The translations under genes were made by a program, and so were the position numbers. Positions 1 through 11,279 of a stretch of DNA of 64,000 nucleotides are shown here, piece after piece. The stretch lies in NCBI RefSeq assembly GCF_003597395.2, contig NC_133770.1, positions 96,785,211 to 96,849,210 on the forward strand. Direction: 5' to 3'. Source of the DNA: Chelonoidis abingdonii. Taxonomy: Eukaryota > Chordata > Testudines > Testudinidae. Each line of letters begins with the position of its first letter. Positions within the stretch are counted from its first letter, which is position 1. The notes beneath the pieces were generated by a model. That model did not search any database. It was not told the origin of the DNA and was given only the letters and a program-made list of their open reading frames with translations.

Positions 1-982
1 TGAGGGCTGCTCTTATCTTGGTATTCTTGCACTTCAGCACGGGGAAAGCAAGTCACAAAGTTCCATGAAAGTGCCCTTACACATGTGAAAGTTTTGCAGC
101 CACTGGGAATCATCCCAGACCTGCAACACTATGCGGTCCCATCAGTCCGTGCTTGTTTCCTGGGCCTAGAATTGGCATTCCACGGCATGAACCTGCCCCA
201 TTACCACTATGATGTCCAAATGGCCAGAGTCCGTGCTTTGAAAAAAGTCTGTGTGCATGTCCTATCGTGATTGCACTGTTGTCACCTCCTCGCCTGCTTT
301 TGCATGTTCTGCACATACTGCAGGATAATGCACAAGATGTTTACAATGCTCACAGCAGCAGCAGTGAGCTGAGTGGGCTCCATGCTTGCTGTGGTATGAG
401 GTAAGCAGGAGAGCAGAGTTGCAGTGAAAGCAGTGGAGGATGATGGTTAGCACCACGCACATTTCCCAAGGAAGAATACACGTACCCAGGAGCCCATGAC
501 AGAAAACATGGAGAAATTCACTATTGAGGCAATAGCAGCAGAGCAGAGTTGCAGCAGAAGTGGTGTATGATGATGGTTTGTAGACCTACTGCACCGTCTG
601 CTGCCAGCAGCACCCAGGACACAACAGCTGCGGTGTCGGTGAGCTGAGCGGGCTGCACGCTTGCTGTGGTATGGCATATGCGTGGGGAAAAAAGGCATGA
701 AACAATTGTCTGCTGCTGCTTTCATGGAGAGAGGGGAGACTGACGACATTTTTGCCCCCTTCAGGCACTGGGAACTTAACCCAGAATTCCAATGGGCAGC
801 GAAAACTGTGGGATAGTTACGAGCAGTGCACTGCTCTGTAAGTCCATGCTAGCCACAGTAGTGAGGACGAACTCCGCCGACTTAATGCGCTTAGTGGAGA
901 CATATGCAATCGACTGCATAAAATTCATTTCTAAAAATGGACTTCTATAAAATAGACCTAGTTTTCTAGTGTACACATACCC
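1..982 (-). mobile_element. PIF/Harbinger-type DNA transposon, truncated by window edge
   Basis: The right end reads TAGTGTACACATACCC, which on the minus strand is a GGGTATGTGTACACTA terminus of the same kind as the elements at 11280, 40675 and 53783. Inside, the stretch around 730-830 (cactgggaacttaacccag, then gtgggatagttac) matches the 5' internal part of the element at 40675 in inverted orientation. The other end lies outside the window. Short open frames here are scattered and none looks like an intact transposase. Confidence 0.65.
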
Positions 983-1164
983 TAAGTAATTCTGGAAGTG
1001 CTGAGGTCTCTCACCTCTCATTAGTGCCTACAGATGATGATGAAGAGAGCACCCACTAGCTTTTGGAAATAGCTCAGTATCCTGCAGGATAGAGCACATT
1101 TCCTTTGGAAAGTTCAAAGTGCATTAATCAATCTTTAATGCAAGAAAAAAGAAACACCAAACAT
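983..1164. other. Unique spacer, nothing recognised
   Basis: Between the Harbinger end and the start of the duplicated V1/V2 block. I see no gene or repeat I can name. Confidence 0.4.
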
Positions 1165-1289
1165 CTTCCGTACTGATGCAGAGGATGGCATGAACAATAC
1201 ACTTACAAAACTTGCATAGGATTCAAAACTGTGTTGACTTGCAGACACCAGTGAGGACAGAGAAAATATAGAAAACTCAGAATATCAAG

Positions 1290-1490
1290 AAACCTTACTG
1301 ACATTGATCTCAATCAGGCATGGAATCATCTCTCATAGGAGATGATGGAAGCCCCATTTTGGGAGACCTTTAAAACTAGACTAGACAAAGCACTAGCAAA
1401 TACTTTGTATGGAATAGTTCTGCATTGGCAGGACGATGGACTGGATGCTGTAATAGGTCTTTTCCATTTCAAACCTCTCTGATTTTATGA
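1290..1490 (+). mobile_element. CR1 LINE 3' end fragment
   Basis: The phrase 'ggactggatgctgtaatagg' followed by 'tcttttccatttcaaacctc' and 'gattttatga' is the typical 3' tail of CR1 LINEs. A duplicated copy lies at 52510-52695, so the insertion predates the block duplication. There is no coding capacity here. Confidence 0.65.
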
Positions 1491-2858
1491 ACCTTAACTA
1501 CATATTAATGAATTGTTTAGAAATATATATGTAAGTACCACACTTCTGTAAATGTCCCAGGTTTGTGATTTGTTGTGGACAAAATGGTTTCCTTAACATA
1601 CATGCCAAGAACTTGAATGGATATTAATCTATATTGGACATTCTGAACAGTGTCTTTAAGTGACATGCACATGAATGATTCTCTAAATTATATGTGAATG
1701 AGTACCATATATAATCCATTGATATTAACAGGAGCCCCACACGTCCATCAACAATACAATAACCAGTTTCATTTGCTTATTTGTAATGATGATTAAAAGT
1801 TCTCAGTCAAAGGAAATTGATAGTGAAATGAGCTATCAGAGGACATGAGTGTGAACCCAAACCTACCCATTCTTAGGATGGGCTGGAATTCCTGGAACCT
1901 AGGATAAGGTATTCCATTTCCACTCTGCTGTAATGGACATGGCTAGAGGGAGGTACTGCAATGCTGTGATCCCTAACCCCCACAAGAGCTCCTTAGGGCC
2001 AATACTAGCAGGGCACAACTAGATGCGCTAAGCTGTAGTGGGAGCAAAACAAGCCACTAGCTGATCCCAGCATTATGGAGGCACAGAGATGGCATCCAAC
2101 CACCTTTGTCACCAAGCTCTGTCTTGCAGTGAGTGCGGTGCAGATGAATATGAGACTTGGGCCCTTTCCCATGGGAAGGAAGCCCTCCAAGATTTCCTTG
2201 TGCCCGTCTCACATTTAGAATGAAGAGCTTGTAAGCTATAAATTTTGCTGCTGTTCTTGTCTTAACTTCTTGAGCATAACGTGTGCACTCAGAGGAGCCA
2301 AGTTAGTTATTTTATGTATGGCCACTGAAACTGAATAGAAAACTCCTGTATTCTGTATACAGTACAGCTCCAGCCATGGATATGTGCTGAAAATTCCCAG
2401 TGGAGATTCAAACTGCTGTTTGTTCCCACCTAGAAAACATCTTCCCCCTCACCTTCCCTATTCACTTTACCCCCCTCCATCCCCAGTTATTTATTGTCCC
2501 CACCCCATTCTCCCTCATTCTCTCACTCCCCAGTGTCTCTGGTCACCCATTACTTTGTGAGGTCAAATGGATAGTGACTGTTTAATCACATGTTCTGCCT
2601 TTAGACATGGAGGCAGCACTGGTAGGCAGTCACTGGATGTCAGCTTTGTATCACCCATTAGGTAAATTCCCACTTCCCTGGCTGAGGCAAATCCCTACAG
2701 GACTTGAACTGGCCAAATGAGAGTTCACACTGGCCGTGGCTTGTGGGACTGAGGCTATGCCTGTTCTGTAGGCTAGTATGCATGGGAGGGGCACAGGGCT
2801 CAGCCTGCTCTGCTGCAGCAGTAAGAAGAGAATTGAGCCTCACACACAGACCTGTGGT

Positions 2859-2897
2859 GGTTTTTGTGCAGGGTTGCAGGAAGCTTGTGGCACTGTG
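2859..2897 (-). promoter_or_regulatory. Recombination signal of V1 (23-RSS)
   Basis: On the minus strand the heptamer CACAGTG (2891-2897) directly follows the V exon, then a 23-bp spacer (2868-2890) and the nonamer ACAAAAACC (2859-2867). Both elements match the RAG consensus. A 23-bp spacer is the form carried by TRGV genes in other vertebrates. Confidence 0.93.
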
Positions 2898-3761
2898 TAA
2901 AATCCCATGTGGCACAGTAATAGCAGCCGCTATCTGTCTCTTCCAGCTTGTACACCAACAAGTTAGAGATGCTTTGTGTCCCATAGGCTAAGAATTTGTC
3001 ACTGGAGAAGCCTGCCTCTCTCTTTAACTCCCTCCCAGAGAGAGTGAGGTACAGCAGCCTCTGTGGAGCCTCTCCAACTCGGGCTCGGTACCAGTGGATG
3101 TAGGTAGAATCTGATCCACCAAACACCTTGCAGGTGAATGTGGCAGAGCTGCCTTGAAGTGGCTGCTTTGTGACCGAGATCTGCTCCTGCTCCAGGTGAA
3201 TGGCCCACAGAACAGCTGGAAGGCAAAAAGAAAGAAAGCAGCCATGAGTAGACAGCACCTAGATACATTCCCCTTTGCAGAGAGCAGTAACACGTGCATG
3301 GCCTTGCAACCTGTAAGTTCTTGAGTAAGGTACATGGGTTTAATTATCTATTGCCTTGCAGCTTGTGTAGCCATTTTGTAAATGTGAGGGCAAAATGGGT
3401 AAAGCCTCTATCTCTAGCATGATTGAACAATCAATTTCTGTTTACACCTGGGCAAAGATGGTGTGAATGATTACACAAGATACAAGGCAGTGAAGAATCA
3501 GACCCTTTATTTCTGAGGAATCATGCAGCATGATGGATTCCGATTTCTCCATTTCAGTACTCTAGTTTTATTTCAGTGCAATGCTATTGGCTTCACTTGG
3601 ATTGCACCAACATCAAGTGTTACACTGGACTCGAGATTCAGGCACATGTTGTATTTTTTGTTAACAATAAATACCGAATAAAATCACTAATTACAGTTAA
3701 TGTGTCCAGTAAACTTACCAGGGAAGAAACAAGCAAAGAGGGCTTCCAGACATCCCACCAT
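2898..3761 (-). CDS. TRGV: TCR gamma V segment V1, subgroup A, apparently functional
   Basis: This germline segment encodes the variable Ig domain of a T-cell receptor gamma chain after joining to a J gene. The leader exon is 3719-3761 (MVGCLEALFACFFP, donor GTAAGT at 3718-3713). The intron runs 3216-3718, with a pyrimidine-rich acceptor ending CAG. The V exon is 2898-3215. Splicing joins G to CT and reads on as AVLWAIHLEQ, finishing the signal peptide. The domain shows the first Cys in TFTCKV, the Trp in YIHWYR and the second Cys in YYCATWD, the ATWD ending also being typical of human TRGV. No stop or frameshift was found. One oddity is an extra Cys immediately before YYC (SGCYYC), where the duplicate V10 has Arg. 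The 3' end is set by the heptamer at 2897. TRGV rather than TRA, TRB or IG is inferred from the CATWD motif and the 23-RSS. Confidence 0.9.
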
Positions 3762-4243
3762 GTCTCCTGAACTTGCTGCACCTTTTCAGGAAGGAAAGTT
3801 ATTAAGTTAATGATGCTCAATTTTATCAAAAGAAAAATACTGTTACCCGGTCCAGACTGAAGAAAGCAAGAAATGAAGACATTGCTGCTGTTCTTACTGT
3901 GCTGGCTGGTTTCCTGTTGGGTTGGGGGTGGGGGAAGAGGAGTCGTGTGTGTGAGAGGGAGAGAGAGAGAGCACCACTAACCATTATAGTTTCTTCGGTC
4001 CAGGGTCTAATTCAGTGTTTAGGATGATTTCAATGGAATTTAGGAAACTAAGTACTTGTGAGAATTTCAGTGTTAGCACATTCTCCTTCAACAGAAGGAG
4101 AGATCCATCTAGCAAATTGCAGTTCACTCTCCCACCATTAATGCCTTGTTTTAAAGCACTAAACTAGGACTCAGGAGGTCTGAACTCAATTCACAGCAAT
4201 GCCACCAACGCTATTGTTACACCCCAATGGCCCCCTCCCTGAC

Positions 4244-4464
4244 CAGGCCCGGCACCAGGCACTAGCGAATGAAGCAGATGCTTGGGGCAGCCAATGGAAA
4301 GGGGTGGTACGTCTGGGTCTTCAATGGTGGGTCCCTTAGTCCCTCTCGGAGAAAAGGACTGGCCGCCGAATTGCCACTGAAGATTTAAGCCGCTGATCAC
4401 AGCTTTATTAGTTTATTTTCCCCCTTCACTGCTTGGGGTGGCAAAAAAGCTAGAGCCAGCCCTG
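4244..4464. mobile_element. hAT-type MITE
   Basis: A 221-bp element starts CAGGCCCGGC and ends GAGCCAGCCCTG, flanked by an exact 8-bp target duplication TCCCTGAC (4236-4243 and 4465-4472). The duplicated region near 60215 lacks it, so it inserted after the block duplication. It is non-coding. Confidence 0.88.
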
Positions 4465-5642
4465 TCCCTGACCCCAGGCAAGTTACCAAGACCATGATTT
4501 TCAGAGGGGCAGAGTACCACTGCTTTTGTCGAGTTCTGCTGGAGGGAGAGATGCTCAGCTCTTCTTGATAATCTGGCCCATAATCTCCTGTCCTCCATCT
4601 GTAAAATGAGAACTTCATTTCTTTTTATGTCTTGACTAGTTAGACTATAACTCCTTAGAGGCGGGGACCATCTCTCACTTTGGTCTAGAGCATCTAGCAC
4701 AGTGGGGCCCTCTCAGTTGGGGCCTGTAGGCCCTAAATCCATGCAAATAATCATTTTACTATTATAGTGGAAACCAAAGTTCCTAATCAGGATTAGGGTC
4801 CCACTGTCCGAGGTGGGGTTCAGATGTGCAAAATGGCCTGGCTCCTGCCCAAACAATTTACTATCTAATAAGAAAGTTATATCCCTCTCCCTCCATCCTT
4901 CATGTGGAATCAGATAAGCATGATTACATCATTTGTAAAACTTTCTTAGAGCAGGGAGTATTTTTATCACATGATTATACAGTTCCTAACAAGAAGAGGT
5001 CTTAGTCAGGTTGAGTGCTACCTGAATAGAAATAGTATTACTATATCTGTATTTTAAAAATGTAACTAGATAAAAAAGTTTCCTGAGAAAGAAACAATGG
5101 CAAGCACCTGAGCATTCAACAGATACAAATGCAAAGAAAGAGAAGCAAATAAAGCTTCATACAAACTGGGAGATGCAAAAAGCAGATCTCACTTTTATGT
5201 CCTCTTAGTGCTGTCAGAGTCCACATTACTGGTTCAGTGCTCAGATACCCTGGTGATGGACATTTTAGGAATGCCTTATTCAGACAGTTTGCTACTTATA
5301 TATATATATAGATCAAAAATAGCTACAATATAGAGAATAGAGTAAGATCAGTGAATTACCAATGTAACATAAAATGGATATGCAGCCAGCCTGCTCATTA
5401 GGGATTTGATAACTAGCAAGGAAGCTCCCTGTGACTTCCTGGAAATGTCAATGCCCTTCTCTTGTTTGGTTTGAAGAGCTGGAAAGGTGTCAGGAATTGT
5501 ACTGCTTCTCTTGCATTATACACACTCAGAGAAGCCCTCAATGGATTAATGTGCAGTAAAGTTAGTTCTGTTATGTTTTGTTGTCTACCCTCGACCGCTG
5601 CTGCCATGGCCAGAGAATTCCTGCATCCTGTGTCTCCTAGTG

Positions 5643-6033
5643 CAGAGGTTCTCAACCTTTTTTTTTTTCTTCACGTGAGCGCACCTCACCGCCCTCCATG
5701 CAAAAAAACCTCCATGGCCCTCTTGTGCCACAACAACTAGGTTTCTGCATATAAAAGCCAGAATCTGCATTAGAGGATAGAAGGCAGTGCAATTGCCTGG
5801 AGCTCCATACCACAGGGCCCCCCAGGAAGCTAAGTTTCTCAGGCTTTGGCTTCAGTCCCAGGTGGAAGAGATCAGAGCCCCAGGCTTCAGCCCCGGGCTT
5901 CAGCCCCATGCGGTGGGACTTCAGCTTTCTGTCCTGGGCCCCAGCGAGTATAACATTGGCCCTGCTTGGTGGACCCTCTGAAACCTGCTTGCGGCCTCCC
6001 ACGGATCCCCAGACCACTGGTTGAGAACAACGG
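5643..6033. mobile_element. hAT-like non-autonomous element
   Basis: It begins CAGAGGTTCTCAACC and ends GGTTGAGAACAACGG, nearly matching inverted ends. The right block copy is continuous at this place (about 61400), so the insertion is specific to the left copy. The flanking repeats (cctagtgc and accaatgc) are only a rough 8-bp match, so the exact borders are uncertain. Confidence 0.7.
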
Positions 6034-7523
6034 TACCAATGCACCCACCATTGCTGAGTGTGAAACGGGCAAAACTGGTTCTAAGGCCTTGTCTGTGTTA
6101 GTGTAATGCCATATCACTGAATGAGTTATGGGAAGCAGGGATTGAAAGCATGAGCTCAAAGAGCCAGCAGTGTTAGCCAAGGCTGCAACAGGCTATTCAG
6201 TCTCTTTCTGTTGCCCAACCATTGCTAACAGGAGATAAGAGCATCACACTGAGGGGGTTCAATCAGCACCTTTCTGTACCTTGAAATGTTGCAGATCCAG
6301 GTATGGTGACAGCGATGGGAGAGCTAGAGCACAGTGGATTCAGGTGTTTTTACACTCTGTGATTTAGACCTGGTCTGAATAGGGTTAAACAGTGTGGCAG
6401 CAAAAACTCCTGCACCCTGGTTAGTGCTTCAGTCATTGCTAAAAATTCTCAGTGGACATGAATTAAGTGACTTGCTCATGTGAGCAAACTAGAAATTCTC
6501 TTCCCTTGTCTTCCCCATTCACCTACCCCAAATCCTCTGCAGTCTTTTATCCCCCTCACCTTGTTGTCCCTTATTCTTTCTCCTCCACCCACCATCATTC
6601 TCAAGTCACCTATGAAATTGTCACACCACAAAACAATTGTTTGTTCTGCCTTTAGAGATGGAGCTGGTATTGCTAGGAAGACGCTGGGGAAGTGGGCCCA
6701 GTACCACTCACTAGGAAAGCTCCTCCTCCCACTTCCTGGGATGAAGGGGCATCAGCATGGGTGGGTGGAGCTGGGGCAGAAGTCAGTCTGCTGCATTGGC
6801 TATGGTATGTGTTTGAGAGGCTGTCTGCCCTATAGATAAGGTTGCCAGGCATTTGGTTTTCAACTGGAACACCCAGTCAAAAAGGGACCCAGGCGGCTCC
6901 GGTCAGCAATGCTGACCAGGCCGTTAAAAGTCTGGTCGGTGGCACAGCAGGGCTAAGGCAGGCTCCCTGCTTGCCCTGGCCCCACAAGGCTCCCGGAAGC
7001 AGCCAGCATCTCCCTATGGCACCTAGTCGCAGGGATGGTCATGAGGGTTTTGTGCGCTGCCTCCACCCCGAGCTATGGCTCCGCAGCTCCCATTGGCCAG
7101 GAGTCCCCCTTTGGCTAGGAGCTAGACATGTTGGCCTCATCTGAGTGCCATGCTGAGCCAAGGTAGGCAGGGAGCTTGCTTTAGCCTGCTGCACCCCTGC
7201 CCCAGGCCTGAACCCCCTCCTACACCTCAAACTCCTCATCTCTGGCCCCACCTCAGAGCCTGCATGCCCAGCCAGATGAAAATGAATGAGGGTGGAGGAC
7301 AGCAAACCATGAAAGGAGAGGGGATAGAGTGAGCAGGGGGGTGGGGCTTCAGAAGGGATGGGAAATTGGTGTTTGGTTTTGTGTGATTAGAAAGTTAGTG
7401 TTAGGGCTGCCAATCTATAGAGTGGGCTGCGGATGGGGCTCACTCAGCTCTGCTGCAGCAGTAATGTGAGAGCTGAGCCCAGCCTCCCCAGGCTGTGGTG
7501 TGTGTGGTTTTGTTGTTGTTGGG

Positions 7524-7562
7524 ATTTTCTGTGCAGGGCTGCAGGAGGTTTGTGGCACTGTG
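7524..7562 (-). promoter_or_regulatory. Recombination signal of V2 (23-RSS)
   Basis: The heptamer CACAGTG is at 7556-7562, the spacer is 23 bp and the nonamer is ACAGAAAAT (7524-7532). The heptamer is perfect. The nonamer departs from ACAAAAACC at three positions, which may lower recombination efficiency. Confidence 0.85.
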
Positions 7563-8390
7563 TATAATCCCATGCAGCACAGTAATAGTGGCCGCTGTCT
7601 GCCTTTTCCATCTTGTACAACAATAGTTTGCAGATAGTACGGTCTAGAAAATAGGCGGTGACTTTTTTGCTGGAGAAGCCGGTGTCCCAGCTTTGAGGCT
7701 TGTAGTAAGAAAGGTAGAGCAGCCTTTGTGGTGCCCCTCCAGCTGGGGCTCCGTACCAGTGGATATAGGTAGAGCCCGACCCGCCAGCCACCTTGCAGGT
7801 GAATTCAACACTGCTGCTCGCACGCGGGTCCTTTCTGATGGAGATTGGTAGCTGCTCCAGGTGAATGGCCCACAGCACAGCTGGAAGGCAAAAGGAGGAT
7901 AAGGAGCAATGAGGAAAGGGCTACTAGAAATAATCCAACTACACAGAGCAGTAATATCACTCTATACAGAGTCCATGCTGCTTAGACTGAAGGGACACTG
8001 GGGTTGCTTCTCTGCTGCCTTTCACCTTGCATGTTCATTTAGAAGTGTGCATAGCGAGGGAGACGTGTAATTTCAGCCATGGACAGTTGTGATCTCAGGG
8101 TTTGTTCCCCCCCTTGCACAGATGTCAGTGACTTTGCAAGGGGCAGGACAGTGGAGAATTGGGCCCATTGTCTTTGGATTATCTGCAAAGCTCCATAAAC
8201 ACACAGGGGTACAGAGACTCCAGTCTTACTCCATTGCTTTCACTAGGGTTGCCCTGGAATAAAACTGTTGTAATTCTGGGGATCCAAGCCCACATTGCTG
8301 CATAAATAACCACAAATAATAAAAAGAACTGAGTTCAACAAACTTACATGGAAAGTGGCAAGTGAAGAGAAATTCCAGAAACCCCACCAT
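7563..8390 (-). CDS. TRGV: TCR gamma V segment V2, subgroup A, apparently functional
   Basis: The leader exon is 8348-8390 (MVGFLEFLFTCHFP, donor GTAAGT) and the V exon is 7563-7880, with an intron of 467 bp. The join reads SVLWAIHLEQLPISI. The Ig V-domain landmarks are present: first Cys in EFTCKV, Trp in YIHWYG, the RLLYL strand of FR2 and second Cys in SGHYYCAAWDYT. The frame is open throughout. The residue after HWY is Gly, where V1, V10 and V11 have Arg (CGA to GGA). Closest partner: V11 at 62853. Homology between the 3' flanks of V1 and V2 (about 2390-2620 and 6440-6670) shows that these two are an older tandem pair. Confidence 0.88.
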
Positions 8391-8669
8391 GTCTCCTGGA
8401 ATTGCTCTGGCTCCTGAGGAGAAATAAAAGCACAAGAAGTCAATGCTGCTCAGTCTTGAGTGATAAATACTCAAATGCTGAAAGAAAAAGGTGGGAGCAG
8501 GCTGCCCAGTCCTGAGCAGAAGAGATGAAGTGCTGATGTTCTCACTGTATCAAATAGCTTCCAAAGTATTTAAGAGTGTGAGAGGGGACACATGTCAGCC
8601 CAGTGTGTGAGCCACTAACCAGAAGCAAACTCCTCACTGCATTCTCTTCACCCTGCACTAGAGAACTAC

Positions 8670-8929
8670 CAAAAAAAACAAACAAACAAAAAAAAAAACA
8701 AAAACCCAAAACAACAACACAGGAGTTATTGTGGCACCTTAGAGACTAACAAATTTATTTGAGCATAAGCTTTCGTGGGCTACAGCCCACTTCCTCGGAT
8801 GCAACTCCCACCTTTTCATGTTCTCTGTATGTATATATATCTCCTCACTATATGTTCCATTCTATGCATCCAAGGAAGTACTCCTGTTCTTTTTGCGGAT
8901 ACAGACTAACACGGCTGCTACTCTGAAAC
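8670..8929. mobile_element. Short Penelope-like element copy with inverted 5' part
   Basis: The right half ends 'cggatacagactaacacggc', a terminus shared with the larger element at 36460. The left half carries the same tail region in inverted orientation (cataagctttcgtgggc). The flanking 12-bp duplication CTAGAGAACTAC is at 8658-8669 and 8930-8941. The right block copy has the empty site at about 63950. The left edge is A-rich (8670-8705). Confidence 0.8.
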
Positions 8930-8943
8930 CTAGAGAACTACAC

Positions 8944-10593
8944 AGTCATACATCTTGATTAGTTGAAGCATACAAACTTTAAATAGTTAATGTTAAAATA
9001 ATTCTTAGTAAAAATGGGGAAGGGCCAAACCATGTCTTACTCTCAAAGACTCCACACTAGATCCCTCCATTGCAAAAAGGCAGGAGGTGCTGGCATTGGA
9101 AATAAAACACAAACTCATCCCTTCTTGGGAAGATCACTGTCTGCTCCCATGCTTCCTTTTTAATTTTCTTTCTTTTTTTGTTTTTAATGAAATGTAAGAC
9201 AAAGGTCATGTTAACTTCCTGTCATTAAAGATCCCATGGAACCTTTTATAAGAATAGGAGCCTAAGCCCCATGCTGAAAGTATTTCTGTGCCTAGTTCCA
9301 ATTAATTTCAATTCATGTTAGACACCCATAAATCTGGAAGATGTGGGCCCTAGCATCTTTGTCAAATTCCTATTTTAGTACTTCCATTCCGTTCACCTAA
9401 ACTTCCTCCTCGAGTTTCAGTTGGATACGGTGTCATCCTCGCTTCCTCTCCAAGCTGCTGTGTAGGTTCATTACATTTCACCCCGAGACAGCTGCATTAT
9501 AATATAGCCAGGCTTGGAAGGATTAGATTTTTATTGTATGTTGGTAGCTATTAATTGCACAATAGTTAAGGGGAGAGAGCATGGTTTGATTTCTGGTGTA
9601 TGTTTTAATATGCATATGGGTTTCTCAAGGTCGTTTGCTATAATGTGTGATACTGTGCACTGAGTAATCTACTTTATATTTGCCTGCAGGTCTCAATTGC
9701 CAATTACTATACATGCAACACTGGTTTTGCTTCTATCATCTCACTTAATTTGCTCTGTGTATCTGCATAGATGACCCCTTCCTGTATGATAATAAACATT
9801 GCACACAGTTCCTGCTTGAAGACTGAACAAAGTAACAGCTCAGGTTAGCTAGATACAAATTCAAGCTTCTGGTACCCCCTCATGGCGATAAACGAGTAAA
9901 ACTCTTGGGTATCAATTTGAATAGGCTAGTACTGAAATATGAAGAACGGTGGTTTCTCTAACTGTAGCTGACAATTTTCTGTGACGTTACATTATATCAA
10001 TCACTCTTCAGTAATTTAAAAAAACAACAACACATAGATGATGTGATTTTTAGTGCACAGTTCATGCCAGGAAAGTATATGAAGAATGAAGTTTGTAATT
10101 CCGGTTTGGAAAAATGCTGGACCAGGATAGGGGAGATCCCATTGTGAAATATGCACAGACCATTATAGGCCAAATGCTGATTGCATTTACAGAAGTGTTA
10201 GACCACTGCTGGCTCTGGCATTGGCTGTATGTAACTGGTTTCAGAATTTGGCATAATTCTAATAAGCTGGTGATTCTACTATATGTCCAACAGTGATATT
10301 CCTGCAGCTGACATTATTCTTGAGGCCAGATTCTGCCCTTTATTACACCACATGTTCAAAAAAGACATGTAATATTAAGCAGAATTTGGCCCACTGTTCC
10401 ATGGCCCCCAGTGGTATTCCAACTGCTGGGGATTGCAGGGCCCAGGGTGCTCCTGCCATGCCTACTTTCTCCCAGAAGCTTCCTCATCAGGCAAAGTGGG
10501 GAGGAGGTGGTGGTGGCAGCGCAGATCTGCCATACTGGTGCTTTGCTACCTAGGGGTAGTTCTTACACAAGGGGAATTCTCAGAGCCAGCTAT
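8944..10593. other. Intergenic, nothing coding recognised
   Basis: About 1.65 kb with no V-segment motif, no recombination signal and no repeat I can name with confidence. Open frames are short and without recognisable domains. Confidence 0.45.
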
Positions 10594-10601
10594 GGCACCA
10601 G

Positions 10602-10873
10602 CAGGGCTGGCTCTAGCCATTTCTCCATCCCAAGCATGGTGCCACGCTGCAGGGGGTGCTCTGTCGCTTCCTGGTCCCGCAGCTCCGGTGGACCTCCGCA
10701 GTCATGCCTGTGGATGCTCCACCGGAGCCGCGGGACCAGTGGACCCTCCGCAGGGATGCCTGCGGGAGGTCCACCAGAGCTGCCTGCCACCCTCCTGGCA
10801 ACTGGCAGAGCACCCCCCGCGGCATGCCACCCCAAGCACGCGCTTGGCGCACTGGGGCCTGGAGCCGGCCCTG
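10602..10873. mobile_element. hAT-type MITE (CAGGGCTGGCTCTAGCC family)
   Basis: It starts CAGGGCTGGCTC and ends GGAGCCGGCCCTG, with an exact 8-bp target duplication GGCACCAG (10594-10601 and 10874-10881). It is GC-rich, non-coding and internally repetitive. Overlapping open frames here are by-products of its composition. A sister copy lies at 13453. Confidence 0.9.
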
Positions 10874-11279
10874 GGCACCAGAATGGTATGAAGTGATGAA
10901 GTGGGTCCTCTTGTGTGTGGAATTGCTGATCATCAACTTTTGCAGTCAATGCTCATGTGAGCTGTGAAGCCAAGGCAAGGCTGTCGCCTTATTCAGGGAT
11001 CACAGCTCTGCTTTGAAGGAACAGCAGGTCTTCAGCATTATTACTATTTTTCAGGCAAACTCAATGTATTTCAGGGGCTGGGGGAGCAGAGCGGGTGCCA
11101 CAGCTCTAACTACCTCGTCAGCCCTCAGAGCCTCACTCCTCTGTGACAGAATTATTCATTTCCACCTGGGCAATATGGCTCTTTCCAACCTCTGAAGTTT
11201 CCACTGTCCATGGTCTCCAAACCCCTCGGTAGTTCTCTGCATCACTAGTTCTTGGTGTTTGTGGATGGACTGAAACTGT

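Larger units (their letters stand above)
1165..8943. repeat. Segmental duplication, left copy (V1+V2 block)
   Basis: This block aligns by eye with 52368-64000. Matching landmarks are 1180-2585 with 52380-53780, 2590-5640 with 58632-61395, and 6034-8943 with 61395-63960. It carries V1 and V2, whose partners are V10 and V11. Left-copy-only insertions are the hAT MITE at 4244, the hAT-like element at 5643 and the Penelope fragment at 8670. The right copy instead has the Harbinger element at 53783. The right copy also lacks about 165 bp found here near 6452-6626. Confidence 0.85.

Noticed and set aside
2800..2897. Coding continuation of V1 past the heptamer (CHKLPATLHK...)
   Set aside because: It runs through the recombination signal; the germline V exon ends at 2898. 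The same applies to the other V segments.
6480..7332. Proline- and serine-rich frames downstream of V2
   Set aside because: They fall in the GC-rich 3' flank shared by the V1/V2-type cassettes, overlap on both strands and are not conserved as frames in the duplicate near 62 kb.
10411..10967. Several overlapping 100-160 codon frames on both strands
   Set aside because: They coincide with a GC-rich hAT MITE with a clean 8-bp target duplication; no domain and no splice support.
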